Part shown: piece after piece, positions 39,834-48,153 of the stretch
Layout of the letters: each line of letters starts with the position of its first letter
Numbering within the stretch: the stretch's first letter is position 1
Assembly (NCBI GenBank): GCA_963837325.1
Contig: CAWIMV010000001.1
Location: forward strand, 2,356,001 to 2,420,000
Direction of reading: 5' to 3'
Source: CAVQKZ01 sp963837325
Lineage (GTDB): Bacteria; Actinomycetota; Actinomycetes; Mycobacteriales; Jatrophihabitantaceae
DNA length: 64,000 nt
Program-made: the position numbers and the translations under genes
The notes under the pieces: model-generated
What the model was told of the DNA's origin: nothing
The model's input: only the letters and a program-made list of their open reading frames with translations
Database searches by the model: none

Positions 39834-40115
39834 CTATACGGCCCGGCGCTTCAACCGGCGGCGTTCCCGCTCGGACAGCCCGCCCCAGATGCCGAACCGC
39901 TCGTCGTGCTGAAGTGCGTATTCGAGGCACTCGCCGCGTACCTCGCAGCCGGTGCAGATCCGCTTGGCTTCCCGGGTGGAGCCACCTTTCTCCGGGAAGA
40001 ACGCCTCGGGGTCGGTCTGCGCGCACAGCGCGCGTTCCTGCCAGCTGGCTTCGGCGGGCAGCCCGAACAGGTCGGCAAGATCTTGGTCAGCCAGACTGCT
40101 GGTTGCTTCGGTCAC
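39834..40115 (-). CDS. whiB2: WhiB-family iron-sulfur transcription factor (WhiB2/WhmD-like)
   Basis: A 93-residue WhiB-like regulator. Four cysteines (31, 54, 57, 63; spacing C-22-C-2-C-5-C) coordinate a 4Fe-4S cluster; GIWGG and the basic tail RERRRLKRR follow and contact sigma factor and DNA. Its place upstream of the metallopeptidase-like gene, DUF3499 and manB matches the WhiB2/WhmD group, needed for septation in mycobacteria. The GTG start has AGGAGG five bases upstream and a sigma-70-type promoter at 40170-40198. Confidence 0.95.
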   Translation of the reverse strand: MTEATSSLADQDLADLFGLPAEASWQERALCAQTDPEAFFPEKGGSTREAKRICTGCEVRGECLEYALQHDERFGIWGGLSERERRRLKRRAV

Positions 40116-40169
40116 GGCGTCCTCCTGAATCTTGGGCGGCCCCGGTACGCCTGGAACATCATGACTGGA

Positions 40170-40198
40170 ATTACACGCGTGTCGTTCCCAATAGTCAA
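40170..40198 (-). promoter_or_regulatory. Promoter of the whiB gene
   Basis: On the minus strand TTGACT (40193-40198), exactly 17 bases, then TGTAAT (40170-40175). The whiB start lies 54 bases further down, leaving a leader of roughly 45-50 bases that ends in AGGAGG. This is one of the best -35/-10 pairs in the window and probably drives the long minus-strand series. Confidence 0.7.
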
Positions 40199-40210
40199 GC
40201 CGCGGCTCTG

Positions 40211-41167
40211 TTATTGGGCCGGTCCTCGCGCGGTCTGTCGCTTTTGCGCCACACTGGGGCCGGCAGCCGCGCCGATCGCGTCCAGAACGGCGGCCACCAC
40301 GGGCCTTCCCAACGCGCTCGCGCGCGCTACGGCAACCAGCCGACGCTCCAGTTGCGGCGGCCGCAACGGTCGAACGTCGACGTCGGCAACCCTATCGGCC
40401 ACGGACAGGCGCGGGAGCACGGCCACCCCGTGCCCGGCCTCCACCGCGCGCACCAGCAGCAGCAGGTCATCGGTCTCCCAGCGCACCCTCGGCTCGAACC
40501 CCTCGGCCCGGCAGGCGGAGCGCACGGCCAGTCCGCACGCGGCGTCGTCGGGGGGCATCACCCAGTCGCGCGTCGCCAGGTCCGACAGCGCGGGCCGGCC
40601 GCGGCCGAAGGCGCCCTGCGGGCCGACCGCGACCAACGGTTCGCGACCCAGGTCCCGGGTGACCACGAACTCGGGCAGCGCGAGCGGCACATAGTCGTAC
40701 TCGTCCACGATCGCCACGTCGACCTCGCCCGCGACGAGGCGGCGCAGGGCCGGCGCCGGCTCGGTGGCCCGGACCCGAACCTCGATGCCTGGGTGCGCGG
40801 CCCGCACGGCGGCCACCGCGTCAGACACGAACGTCGCCGCGGCGCTCGCGATAGTCGTGACCGAAACGGGGCCGGCCAGGGAGTCGCCGATTCGATCGAG
40901 ATCGGCGCGGGCGCAGGCCAGCACGTCGAGCACCTCGCCGGCGCGCGCGGCGAGCAATCGGCCCGCTCCGGTCAACACCACGCCGCGGGGCGACCGGTCG
41001 ACGAGGGTCGCCCCGGCTTCGCGCTCGAGCACCGACACCTGCTGCGAGACGGCCGAGGGCGTGAGACCGAGCGACCGGGCCGCGCCCGCGATGGTGCCGC
41101 GCAGGCCGACCTCGCGCAGGACGCGGAGCCGACCCACGTCGAGCGTGCGGTCGTCGCCACTTGGCAT
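40211..41167 (-). CDS. LysR-family transcriptional regulator
   Basis: A 318-residue LysR-type regulator. The N-terminal winged helix (about 9-68) reads LRVLREVGLRGTIAGAARSLGLTPSAVSQQV; the effector domain (about 90-300) has two Rossmann-like lobes. ATG at 41167 is used; a GTG two codons upstream is possible. It is divergent from the aldehyde dehydrogenase gene over 54 bases that contain a perfect inverted repeat, the classic LysR arrangement, so it probably controls that gene and itself in response to a lysine- or pipecolate-derived signal (inference). Confidence 0.93.
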   Translation of the reverse strand: MPSGDDRTLDVGRLRVLREVGLRGTIAGAARSLGLTPSAVSQQVSVLEREAGATLVDRSPRGVVLTGAGRLLAARAGEVLDVLACARADLDRIGDSLAGPVSVTTIASAAATFVSDAVAAVRAAHPGIEVRVRATEPAPALRRLVAGEVDVAIVDEYDYVPLALPEFVVTRDLGREPLVAVGPQGAFGRGRPALSDLATRDWVMPPDDAACGLAVRSACRAEGFEPRVRWETDDLLLLVRAVEAGHGVAVLPRLSVADRVADVDVRPLRPPQLERRLVAVARASALGRPVVAAVLDAIGAAAGPSVAQKRQTARGPAQ

Positions 41168-41174
41168 AAGCACA

Positions 41175-41203
41175 ACTTACGGCATAGGTTGGCAGCCGTA
41201 AGT
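41175..41203. promoter_or_regulatory. Perfect inverted repeat, probable LysR operator
   Basis: ACTTACGGC (41175-41183), an 11-base spacer, then GCCGTAAGT (41195-41203): nine-base arms without mismatch. The spacing and the outer A/T positions fit the T-N11-A-type sites of LysR regulators. It lies between the divergent LysR and dehydrogenase starts, 8 bases from the first and 18 from the second. Confidence 0.8.
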
Positions 41204-41221
41204 CAATACGAGGAGTATGAG

Positions 41222-42775
41222 ATGCCCGTCCCCACTCACGACGCCCTCGCCGCCGAGACAGCGGCGATCCTGTCCCGCCTCGGCGTCGAGGAACTCCCCC
41301 GCGACGGCGACCTGGTGGCCCGGTCTCCGATCACCGGCGGGGAACTCGCCCGGCTGCGGTCCTACTCCCCCGACGAGGTGGGCGCCATCGTGGGTGAGGC
41401 CCGGGACGCCTTCCACGCCTGGCGCGACGTCCCCGCGCCCGTCCGCGGCCAGCTGGTGCGCGAACTCGGCGAGCTGTTGCGCGAACACAAGGCCGACCTC
41501 GGCGCCCTGGTGTCCATCGAGGCCGGCAAGATCCGCTCCGAAGGTCTCGGCGAGGTGCAGGAGATGATCGACATCTGCGACCTTGCCGTCGGGCTGTCGC
41601 GCCAGCTGTTCGGGCTCACCATCGCGTCGGAACGCCCGGGGCACCGGATGATGGAACAGTGGCACCCGCTCGGTGTCGTCGGCATCATCAGTGCCTTCAA
41701 CTTTCCCGTCGCCGTCTGGTCGTGGAACTCGGCGTTGGCCCTGGTCTGCGGTGACGCGGTCGTGTGGAAGCCGTCGGAAAAGACGATGCTCACCGCACTC
41801 GCCTGCCAGGCTCTGGTGGCCAAGGCCGCGCGCCGCGTAGGTGCACCAAGCGCGATCTCGGCCGTCGTGCTCGGCCGGGCCGAGGTCGGCGAGGCGCTCG
41901 TCGACGACCCGCGCGTCGCCCTGGTCAGCGCTACCGGCTCGACCGCCATGGGCCGCGCGGTTGCTCCCCGCGTTGCCGCCCGCTTCGGGCGACTGCTGCT
42001 CGAACTCGGCGGCAACAACGCGGCGATCGTCGCCCCGTCGGCCGACCTCGACCTGACCGTGCGCGGGATCGTGTTCTCGGCGGCCGGTACCGCGGGGCAA
42101 CGCTGCACCTCGCTGCGTCGGGTCATCGCTCATGCCTCCATCGCCGACGAACTGGTGGCCAAGATCAAGGCCGCCTACGAGACGCTGCCGATCGGCTCGC
42201 CGCTCGACGACGGCACGCTCGTCGGTCCGCTCGTCGACCAGGCCGCATACGAGGGTTACACCGCCGCATTGGACAAGGCCCAGGCCGACGGCGGCGAACT
42301 GATCGCGGGCGGCCAGCGCGTCCTCGCCGACGAAGCCGGCGACGCCTACTACGTGCAGCCGGCGGTGGTGCGGATGCCGGTGCAGAGCGACGTCGTACGC
42401 AGCGAGACGTTCGCGCCGATCCTCTACGTCCTCACGTACGGCACCGACGGCGCACACGCGTCGGCGAAGGACCAGTTGGACGAGGCGCTGGCCCTGCACA
42501 ACGACGTGCCGCAGGGACTGTCCTCATCGATCTTCACGCTCGACGTGCGCGAGGCGGAACGGTTCCTGTCGGTCGACGGATCGGATTGCGGCATCGCCAA
42601 CGTCAACATCGGGCCGTCCGGCGCGGAGATCGGCGGCGCGTTCGGTGGGGAGAAGGAGACCGGCGGCGGGCGCGAGTCCGGGTCGGACGCCTGGAAGGCG
42701 TACATGCGCCGCGCGACCAACACTGTCAACTACTCGACTGAGCTGCCCCTCGCCCAGGGCGTGCAGTTCGGCTGA
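41222..42775 (+). CDS. Aldehyde dehydrogenase, L-piperidine-6-carboxylate dehydrogenase-like
   Basis: A 517-residue NAD(P)-dependent aldehyde dehydrogenase of the ALDH7/AmaB type, which oxidises alpha-aminoadipate semialdehyde (piperideine-6-carboxylate) to alpha-aminoadipate in lysine and pipecolate breakdown. Seen are GIISAFNFPVAVWSWN, SATGSTAMGRAV (cofactor loop), LLLELGGNNAAIV with the general-base Glu, and the catalytic Cys in AGTAGQRCTSLRR; EKETGGGRESGSDAWK near the end is typical of this subfamily. The ATG at 41222 follows GAGGAG. A divergent LysR regulator supports an inducible catabolic role. Confidence 0.92.
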   Translation: MPVPTHDALAAETAAILSRLGVEELPRDGDLVARSPITGGELARLRSYSPDEVGAIVGEARDAFHAWRDVPAPVRGQLVRELGELLREHKADLGALVSIEAGKIRSEGLGEVQEMIDICDLAVGLSRQLFGLTIASERPGHRMMEQWHPLGVVGIISAFNFPVAVWSWNSALALVCGDAVVWKPSEKTMLTALACQALVAKAARRVGAPSAISAVVLGRAEVGEALVDDPRVALVSATGSTAMGRAVAPRVAARFGRLLLELGGNNAAIVAPSADLDLTVRGIVFSAAGTAGQRCTSLRRVIAHASIADELVAKIKAAYETLPIGSPLDDGTLVGPLVDQAAYEGYTAALDKAQADGGELIAGGQRVLADEAGDAYYVQPAVVRMPVQSDVVRSETFAPILYVLTYGTDGAHASAKDQLDEALALHNDVPQGLSSSIFTLDVREAERFLSVDGSDCGIANVNIGPSGAEIGGAFGGEKETGGGRESGSDAWKAYMRRATNTVNYSTELPLAQGVQFG

Positions 42776-43429
42776 GTGCCGGCGTCCAGGAGGTTTCCGC
42801 TAGCCGTGGCAGCACAATCCTCCTCTCGCCGTGGGCTGGCGGTGCGACTCGGGCAGCTGGTCGCGTCCTGTGTCGCGCTGGGTATCGGCGTCGGGATGCT
42901 GCTGCTCGCCGCGCTCGGATCGGACGGCTACTCGACCCTGATCAACGGCCTCTCCCTGCACTTCGACGTGTTGTTCGTCTTCGTGAACGCGGCCGTCGGC
43001 GTGCTGTTCGTTGCGATGGCCTGGTCCCGAGGCCTGCGGCCGGGCCTCGGGACGATCGTGCAGCCCGTCGTCGTGGGCACGACGGTGTCCGCGGTGTTGA
43101 CCGCCTTCGACCAGCCGGCACACGTCTGGCCGCGCATCGCCTTGTTGATCGCCGCGTTTCCCGTCCTGGCGGCTGGAATCGCCGGCTACCTGGACAGCGC
43201 GCTGGGCGCCGGCCCGACGGAGGCGGCTGCGCTCGCATGGGATCCGCCGGTCCCGTTCCGGTGGAGCTACAGCGTCTTGCAGGGTGCCGGTGCGGTCGTG
43301 GGGTGGCTCCTGGGTGCGGCGATCGGTCCGGGCACGCTCGCCGTGATCTTTCTGCTCGGCCCGATGGTGGACCTGTTCCGGCGTCGCCTGGAGGCCGCCC
43401 GGCCCGTGGGCAGCCGTTGCCCCAGTTAG
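42776..43429 (+). CDS. YczE/YitT-type membrane protein
   Basis: A 217-residue membrane protein with about five helices (near 27-47, 62-82, 92-112, 118-140, 165-195), of the YczE/YyaS/YitT group of unknown function. GTG at 42776 begins directly after the dehydrogenase stop, suggesting coupling; GTG at 42806, 12 bases after AGGAGG, is the alternative start. The co-transcription makes it a candidate transporter for a lysine-pathway metabolite, but nothing in the sequence proves it. Confidence 0.8.
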   Translation: MPASRRFPLAVAAQSSSRRGLAVRLGQLVASCVALGIGVGMLLLAALGSDGYSTLINGLSLHFDVLFVFVNAAVGVLFVAMAWSRGLRPGLGTIVQPVVVGTTVSAVLTAFDQPAHVWPRIALLIAAFPVLAAGIAGYLDSALGAGPTEAAALAWDPPVPFRWSYSVLQGAGAVVGWLLGAAIGPGTLAVIFLLGPMVDLFRRRLEAARPVGSRCPS

Positions 43430-43451
43430 GCGCTGCCCGACTGAGGGCAGG

Positions 43452-43480
43452 TTGTTTGGTTGACCCGCCTGACCTAGCGT
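43452..43480 (+). promoter_or_regulatory. Possible promoter of the protein kinase gene
   Basis: TTGTTT (43452-43457), 17 bases, TAGCGT (43475-43480), with the kinase GTG 44 bases downstream. The -10 fits TAnnnT; the -35 is moderate. Confidence 0.45.
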
Positions 43481-43523
43481 GACTGCCGGAGCGGCGCGGG
43501 TTCGAAAGATTTCGGGGGGTGCA

Positions 43524-45125
43524 GTGACGGAGACCGAGCCGCTGCTCATTGCCGGGCGGTATCGCCTCGTCACAGCGCTCGCGTCCGGCGGTATGGGCGT
43601 CGTCTGGGAGGGCTGGGACGAGCGGCTGCATCGCACCGTGGCCGTGAAGCAACTGCGGGTGCAGCCCGGACTCAGCGAGTCCGAAGCGACGGTCGCCCGC
43701 AACCGGGCCATGCGTGAGGCCCGCAACACGGCCCGGCTGCATCATCCGCACGCGGTGCCGGTGTACGACGTCGTCGAGCACGACGGCCAGCCCTGCCTGA
43801 TCATGGAGTTCCTGCCGTCGATCAGCCTGCAGGAGGCGATCCGTCAGCGCGGGACCCTGCCCCCGGCGGAGGTCGCCCGCATCGGCAGTGAAGTGGCCAA
43901 GGCGCTCGCTGCCGCTCATCGGGCCGGTATCGTCCACCGCGACGTCAAGCCCGGCAACGTGCTGATTGCCGAGGACGGCACGACCAAGCTGACCGACTTC
44001 GGGATCTCGCACGCGCTCGGGGACGTCACCCTCACCGCCACCGGGATGCTGACCGGCACGCCGGCCTATCTCGCTCCCGAGGTCGCGCGGGGTCAGCCGG
44101 CCAGCTTCGCCTCGGACGTCTTCTCACTGGGCTCAACGCTGTACACCGCCACCGAGGGCATTCCGCCGTTCGGCAAGAACGACAACGCGATGGCCGTGCT
44201 GCACCGGGTGGCGTCCGGCGAGTACCGGATGCCCGAGCGGAGCGGACCGCTCACGCCCCTGCTGTCGCGGATGCTCAGCGTCGACCCGCAGGCCCGACCG
44301 AGCATGAGCGACGTGGACCGCACGCTCACCGCAGTGCACACCGAGAGCAGCACAGCGGACACAGCTCGCGACAAGCCGGCCCGGGCCGCCGTGGCTCCGG
44401 TGTCCACCGCCCCGGCCGCCCAGCCGGCCGCTGCACCGCCGGAACCCGGCCCGGCGGTGCCGGTGGCAACGAAACCTTCCCCGCCGACCCTGGCCGATCT
44501 CATCCCCGTCGGCGAACCCACATTGGCCGGTCCTCGCGGTCCACGCGGTCCGCGCCGCCCGCGCCGCCTCATCGCGGCCCTGCTTGTCGGCATGGTCGCC
44601 ATCGGCGTGGCCGTGCTGGTGTTCGCGCTGACCCGCCCCGACAACAAGCCGGGCGGCGGCAGCCCGTCGCGAGGGGCGGCGGGCGGACCGACCACGTCGG
44701 CGAGCCACGCGCGGCCAAGCACGACGAGTCACCCGCCGACGACCTCGCCGGTGACGCAGACCTCGGCCAGCACAGGTTCGTCGCCAGTGACGGGGACGAA
44801 CCCCGGTGCCGCTGATGCCGCGGCGTTGGCGCGGGCGATCACGGATTACTACGCGCTGATGCCGAAGAACCTGAAGGAGGGCTGGACGCGGCTGACGCCG
44901 GCATACCAGCAGAACACGTCGCGCGGTTTCGACGGCTACAAGCAATTCTGGGGCCAGTTCAAGAGCGTCACGGCGACCAACGTCAATGGACAGGCGCCCG
45001 ACACCGCGCTGGCCACGATCACCTACGTCTACAAGAAGGGCAACCAGAGCGTCGAACGCACCAAATTCCGCCTGGTCAACAGCGGCGGCGTCCTCAAGAT
45101 CAACGAATCAGAGCGGATCAGCTGA
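43524..45125 (+). CDS. Transmembrane serine/threonine protein kinase
   Basis: A 533-residue Hanks-type kinase. The kinase domain (about 10-275) has the glycine loop LASGGMGVVWEG, VAVKQL with the ATP Lys, HRDVKPGN, DFGISHA and TPAYLAPEVARG. A proline/alanine linker, a single membrane helix (about 350-372, LIAALLVGMVAIGVAVLVFA) and a Thr/Ser-rich stalk lead to an outer domain (about 430-530) with an NTF2-like look (DYYALMPKNLKEGW, ATITYVYKKG). There are no PASTA repeats, so it is not PknB. GTG at 43524 is used because GGGGGG precedes it. It is followed five bases on by a hydrolase gene. Confidence 0.94.
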   Translation: MTETEPLLIAGRYRLVTALASGGMGVVWEGWDERLHRTVAVKQLRVQPGLSESEATVARNRAMREARNTARLHHPHAVPVYDVVEHDGQPCLIMEFLPSISLQEAIRQRGTLPPAEVARIGSEVAKALAAAHRAGIVHRDVKPGNVLIAEDGTTKLTDFGISHALGDVTLTATGMLTGTPAYLAPEVARGQPASFASDVFSLGSTLYTATEGIPPFGKNDNAMAVLHRVASGEYRMPERSGPLTPLLSRMLSVDPQARPSMSDVDRTLTAVHTESSTADTARDKPARAAVAPVSTAPAAQPAAAPPEPGPAVPVATKPSPPTLADLIPVGEPTLAGPRGPRGPRRPRRLIAALLVGMVAIGVAVLVFALTRPDNKPGGGSPSRGAAGGPTTSASHARPSTTSHPPTTSPVTQTSASTGSSPVTGTNPGAADAAALARAITDYYALMPKNLKEGWTRLTPAYQQNTSRGFDGYKQFWGQFKSVTATNVNGQAPDTALATITYVYKKGNQSVERTKFRLVNSGGVLKINESERIS

Positions 45126-45129
45126 CGCC

Positions 45130-45978
45130 GTGCGGCAGTTCCGCCGGGGCGGGCTGGTCTTCGACGTCATCGACGCCGGGCCGGCGGACGGTCCGGTTGT
45201 CGTCCTGCTGCACGGCTTTCCCCAGTTCGCGGCCAGTTGGGGCGCGGTGGTCGACCAGCTGACCGCAAGAGGTTTCCGCTGCCTGGCGCCTAACCAGCGC
45301 GGCTATTCCCCCGGCGCCCGTCCGCCCGGACGGCGGCCCTATCGGATCGGTGAGCTGGTCGAGGACGTGCGGGCACTGGTGATGGCCAGCGGCTCGGAGC
45401 GGGTGCACCTCGTCGGGCACGACTGGGGTGCGGCGGTGGCTTGGGCATTCGCGGGGCAGCATCCCGAGCGGTTGATCACCTTGTCCGCGCTCTCGGTGCC
45501 GCATCCGGCCGCGTTCCTGCGCTCGATGCTGACCAGCCGGCAGGGCCTGGCGTCGTGGTACATGTACGGCTTCCAACTGCCGGCGGTGCCGGAGCGGATG
45601 CTGCTCGGCGCGGACGGCAGCCAATGGCAACGGCTGGCCCGCTTCCTGCGACAGTCGGGCCAGTCGCCTGACGCGGCGCAGCGCGACGCCCGGGCGATGG
45701 CCGACTCGCATGCGCTCCCCGGCGCGTTGAGCTGGTATCGCGCGATGCCGCTGATCGACCCGCGCTCGACCGGCGCCAAGATCGGGACGCCCACGTTGTT
45801 CGTCTGGAGCGACGGCGACACCGCGATCGTGCGCAGAAGCGCCGAGCTGTGCCGCGATTGGGTGAGTGGGCCCTACCGGTTCGAGGTGCTGGCCGGGGTC
45901 TCGCACTGGATCCTCGACGCGGCGCCGGATCGGCTGGCGCCGCTGCTGCTTGCGCAGGTCGCCGGGTATCCCGACTGA
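45130..45978 (+). CDS. Alpha/beta hydrolase, epoxide hydrolase-like
   Basis: A 282-residue alpha/beta hydrolase. The oxyanion motif is LLHGFPQFAASW (about 28), the nucleophile elbow GHDWGAAVAW places Asp as nucleophile (about 100), and VSHWILDAAPDRLAP holds the C-terminal His (about 260), the pattern of epoxide hydrolases and haloalkane dehalogenases. A WYMYGFQLP cap segment lies in between. There is no signal peptide. It begins five bases after the kinase stop, so the two are one transcript; the substrate is unknown. Confidence 0.9.
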   Translation: MRQFRRGGLVFDVIDAGPADGPVVVLLHGFPQFAASWGAVVDQLTARGFRCLAPNQRGYSPGARPPGRRPYRIGELVEDVRALVMASGSERVHLVGHDWGAAVAWAFAGQHPERLITLSALSVPHPAAFLRSMLTSRQGLASWYMYGFQLPAVPERMLLGADGSQWQRLARFLRQSGQSPDAAQRDARAMADSHALPGALSWYRAMPLIDPRSTGAKIGTPTLFVWSDGDTAIVRRSAELCRDWVSGPYRFEVLAGVSHWILDAAPDRLAPLLLAQVAGYPD

Positions 45979-45981
45979 GCG

Positions 45982-46006
45982 GTTGAGTTCGCCGGTCGAT
46001 GGGTAT
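45982..46006 (+). promoter_or_regulatory. Sigma-B/SigF-type stress promoter
   Basis: GTTG (45982-45985), 15 bases, then GGGTAT (46001-46006), matching the actinobacterial general-stress consensus (GTTT-N14/16-GGGTAT) but for one base. It lies 68 bases before the SRPBCC start, just after the hydrolase stop, and would drive the SRPBCC-alcohol dehydrogenase pair independently of the kinase operon. Confidence 0.65.
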
Positions 46007-46074
46007 GGCGCAACTGCCGGCGAGAACTTCCGGTCAAGCACTTCGGGGAGCCGTTCGATCGAGAAGGAGACGCC

Positions 46075-46617
46075 GTGGACCTGTCCGCGACCACAACTAT
46101 CAGTCTGCCGCCGTCGGAGGTGTATGCGTTCTGGCGCGAGCTGGAGCACCTGCCGACGTTCATGGCCCACGTCGATGACGTCGTGCGATCCGGCGATCGC
46201 GCCAGCCACTGGACGGTCAGCGCCCCGTTCGGCCGCACGGTCGAGTGGGACGCCACGATCACCGAAGACGTCCCGGCCGAGCGCATCGCTTGGCGCTCCA
46301 CTGAGGACGCCGACATCGAGAACGAAGGCGTGGTTTCGTTCGTCCCCGCTCCCGGCGACCGCGGCACCGAGGTGCACGTGAACATTTCCTACCGGATGCC
46401 GGCGGGCAAGCTCGGGGAGGCCGTGGCCCGGTACTTCGGCGAGGATCCGCACCAGCAGCTCGACGACGACCTGCGGCGACTCAAGCAGGTGCTGGAGATT
46501 GGCGAAGTGGTGCGGTCCGACGGCGCGCCCGGCGGTAAGCGCGCCCGCCGGGAATTCCCCCAGCACCCGGCACAACCCCTGACCGATGACGAGTTCGCCG
46601 CGGAGGTGCTGGCATGA
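46075..46617 (+). CDS. SRPBCC / cyclase-dehydrase-like protein
   Basis: A 180-residue START/Bet v1-like helix-grip protein: ATTTISLPPSEVYAFWRELEHLPTF at the start and SFVPAPGDRGTEVHVNISYRMP in the sheet are typical of the polyketide cyclase/dehydrase group. The C-terminal 40 residues are charged and may be disordered (KRARREFPQHPAQPLT). GTG at 46075 follows GAAGGAG by five bases. Its stop overlaps the alcohol dehydrogenase start (ATGA). Such proteins beside this dehydrogenase are common in actinobacterial stress loci; the ligand is unknown. Confidence 0.9.
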   Translation: MDLSATTTISLPPSEVYAFWRELEHLPTFMAHVDDVVRSGDRASHWTVSAPFGRTVEWDATITEDVPAERIAWRSTEDADIENEGVVSFVPAPGDRGTEVHVNISYRMPAGKLGEAVARYFGEDPHQQLDDDLRRLKQVLEIGEVVRSDGAPGGKRARREFPQHPAQPLTDDEFAAEVLA

Positions 46618-47798
46618 AGGCCACGTGTTGGATAGGGCCTAACCAGGTCGAGGTTCAGGACGTTCCTGACCCCAGGATCATGAACAAGCGGGACGCGATC
46701 GTGAAGGTCACCTCGACCGCGATCTGCGGGTCGGACCTGCACCTGCTCGACGGCTACGTGCCGTCGATGCAGAAGGGCGACATCATGGGCCACGAGTTCA
46801 TGGGCGAGGTGGTCGAGGTCGGTCCGGGCGTCGACGCCTCACGGCTTACGGTCGGCGACCGGGTCGTCGTGCCCTTCCCGATCGCGTGCGGTGCGTGCGC
46901 GATGTGCCGCGCTGAGCTCTACTCCTGCTGCGAGAACACCAATCCGAACGCCGGGATCGCCGAGAAGCTCTTCGGACACCCGACCGCCGGCATCTTCGGA
47001 TACTCGCACCTGACCGGAGGCTTCGCCGGCGGCCAGGCCGAATACGCCCGGGTGCCGTTCGCCGACGTCGGCCCGTTCAAGATCGAGTCCGACTTGGCCG
47101 ACGAGCAGGTGCTGTTCCTCTCCGACATCCTCCCCACGGGCTACATGGGCGCGGAGATGTGCGACATCCAGCCCGGCGACGTCGTCGCGGTGTGGGGGGC
47201 GGGCCCGGTCGGGCAGTTCGCGATGGACAGCGCGCGCGTTCTCGGCGCGGAGAAGGTCATCGCGATCGACAAGGAGCCCTACCGCCTGAGTCTGGCCGAG
47301 CAGGCCGGCTACGTCCCGCTGAACTTCGAGGACGTCGACGTCCGCTCGCAACTGCTGGAACTGACCGGCGGCCGCGGACCGGACAGGTGCATCGACGCCG
47401 TCGGGCTCGAGGCCACGCACGGCGCGGCGCATGTGAACACCTATGACCGGGTCAAGCAGGCTGCCCGCCTGGAGACGGAGCGTCCGCACGCCCTGCGGCA
47501 GGCGATCATGAGCTGCCGAAGCGGTGGCACCGTGTCGGTCATCGGCGTGTACGGCGGATTCATCGACAAGTTCCCGGCCGGCGCGTGGATGAACCGGTCG
47601 ATCACGTTGCGCACCGGGCAGTGCCACGTGCACAAGTACATGCGGCCGTTGCTGGAGCACATCGAGAGCGGCGCCATCGACCCGGTGCGGATCATCACCC
47701 ATCAGCTCCCGCTGAGCGAGGCACCACGCGGCTACGACATCTTCAAGCACAAGCAGGACAACTGCGAGAAGGTGGTCCTGAAGACGTCAGCGGCATGA
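46614..47798 (+). CDS. Zinc-dependent alcohol dehydrogenase (formaldehyde dehydrogenase-like)
   Basis: A 394-residue medium-chain dehydrogenase. The catalytic zinc site has C38 in TAICGSDLHLLDG and GHEF (about 60); structural-zinc-type cysteines occur in ACGACAMCRAELYSCC; the NAD(P) loop is VWGAGPVGQFA. Its length and the long middle insert resemble glutathione-independent formaldehyde dehydrogenases. It may detoxify aldehydes. It is coupled to the SRPBCC gene and, by position, under the sigma-B-type promoter. A hairpin terminator follows. Confidence 0.93.
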   Translation: MKATCWIGPNQVEVQDVPDPRIMNKRDAIVKVTSTAICGSDLHLLDGYVPSMQKGDIMGHEFMGEVVEVGPGVDASRLTVGDRVVVPFPIACGACAMCRAELYSCCENTNPNAGIAEKLFGHPTAGIFGYSHLTGGFAGGQAEYARVPFADVGPFKIESDLADEQVLFLSDILPTGYMGAEMCDIQPGDVVAVWGAGPVGQFAMDSARVLGAEKVIAIDKEPYRLSLAEQAGYVPLNFEDVDVRSQLLELTGGRGPDRCIDAVGLEATHGAAHVNTYDRVKQAARLETERPHALRQAIMSCRSGGTVSVIGVYGGFIDKFPAGAWMNRSITLRTGQCHVHKYMRPLLEHIESGAIDPVRIITHQLPLSEAPRGYDIFKHKQDNCEKVVLKTSAA

Positions 47799-47805
47799 CG
47801 CGGTT

Positions 47806-47829
47806 GGGGCCGGTCGCTCGACTGGCCCC
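47806..47829. terminator. Hairpin between convergent genes, probable bidirectional terminator
   Basis: GGGGCC (47806-47811) pairs with GGCCCC (47824-47829); after a G/T mismatch GTCG pairs with CGAC around a two-base loop. It sits seven bases after the alcohol dehydrogenase stop and 12 before the stop of the small gene on the other strand. Confidence 0.65.
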
Positions 47830-47841
47830 GGCAACGCGCTC

Positions 47842-48042
47842 TCAGCCGGTCGGAGCTTCGCCTGCGGTGGTGCCGAAGCGCTTGTCGGCTTCGGACTGCA
47901 GTTCGCGGCTGCGTTCGGCGTGGTTGCTCTTCTGGTCCTCGGTGCCTTCGGCCTGGATGTCGTCGCGTTTCAGGTTCAGCTGCTCAAGCTCCCGGCGAAG
48001 GTCTTCATCAGACAGCGAACCGGCTGGGATTCCGGTGTCCAT
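47842..48042 (-). CDS. DUF6158-like small protein
   Basis: A 66-residue charged protein: LSDEDLRRELEQLNLKRDDIQAEG followed by a helical HAERSRELQSEADKRF, close in pattern to the actinobacterial DUF6158 family, probably a short alpha-helical hairpin. It has no membrane segment or Cys. The ATG has GAAGGAG four bases upstream. Upstream on its strand GTGT-N16-GGGCAT (48100-48125) could be a weak sigma-B-type promoter, which would fit the stress genes beside it. Function unknown. Confidence 0.78.
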   Translation of the reverse strand: MDTGIPAGSLSDEDLRRELEQLNLKRDDIQAEGTEDQKSNHAERSRELQSEADKRFGTTAGEAPTG

Positions 48043-48153
48043 ACCGCTCCTTCGGGTCGGTGTCCGCCGTTTCCGGCTGGCTGGCGTTGCCCTGTCGGTA
48101 TGCCCAACCGCCGCCGTCCTGACACCGCGGCGCGACGTCCATCGAGGAGAACC

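Noticed and set aside
39914..42775. Long in-frame upstream extension of the aldehyde dehydrogenase
   Set aside because: It would run antisense through whiB and LysR and past their promoters; the ATG at 41222 has a good ribosome site and gives the family's normal length.
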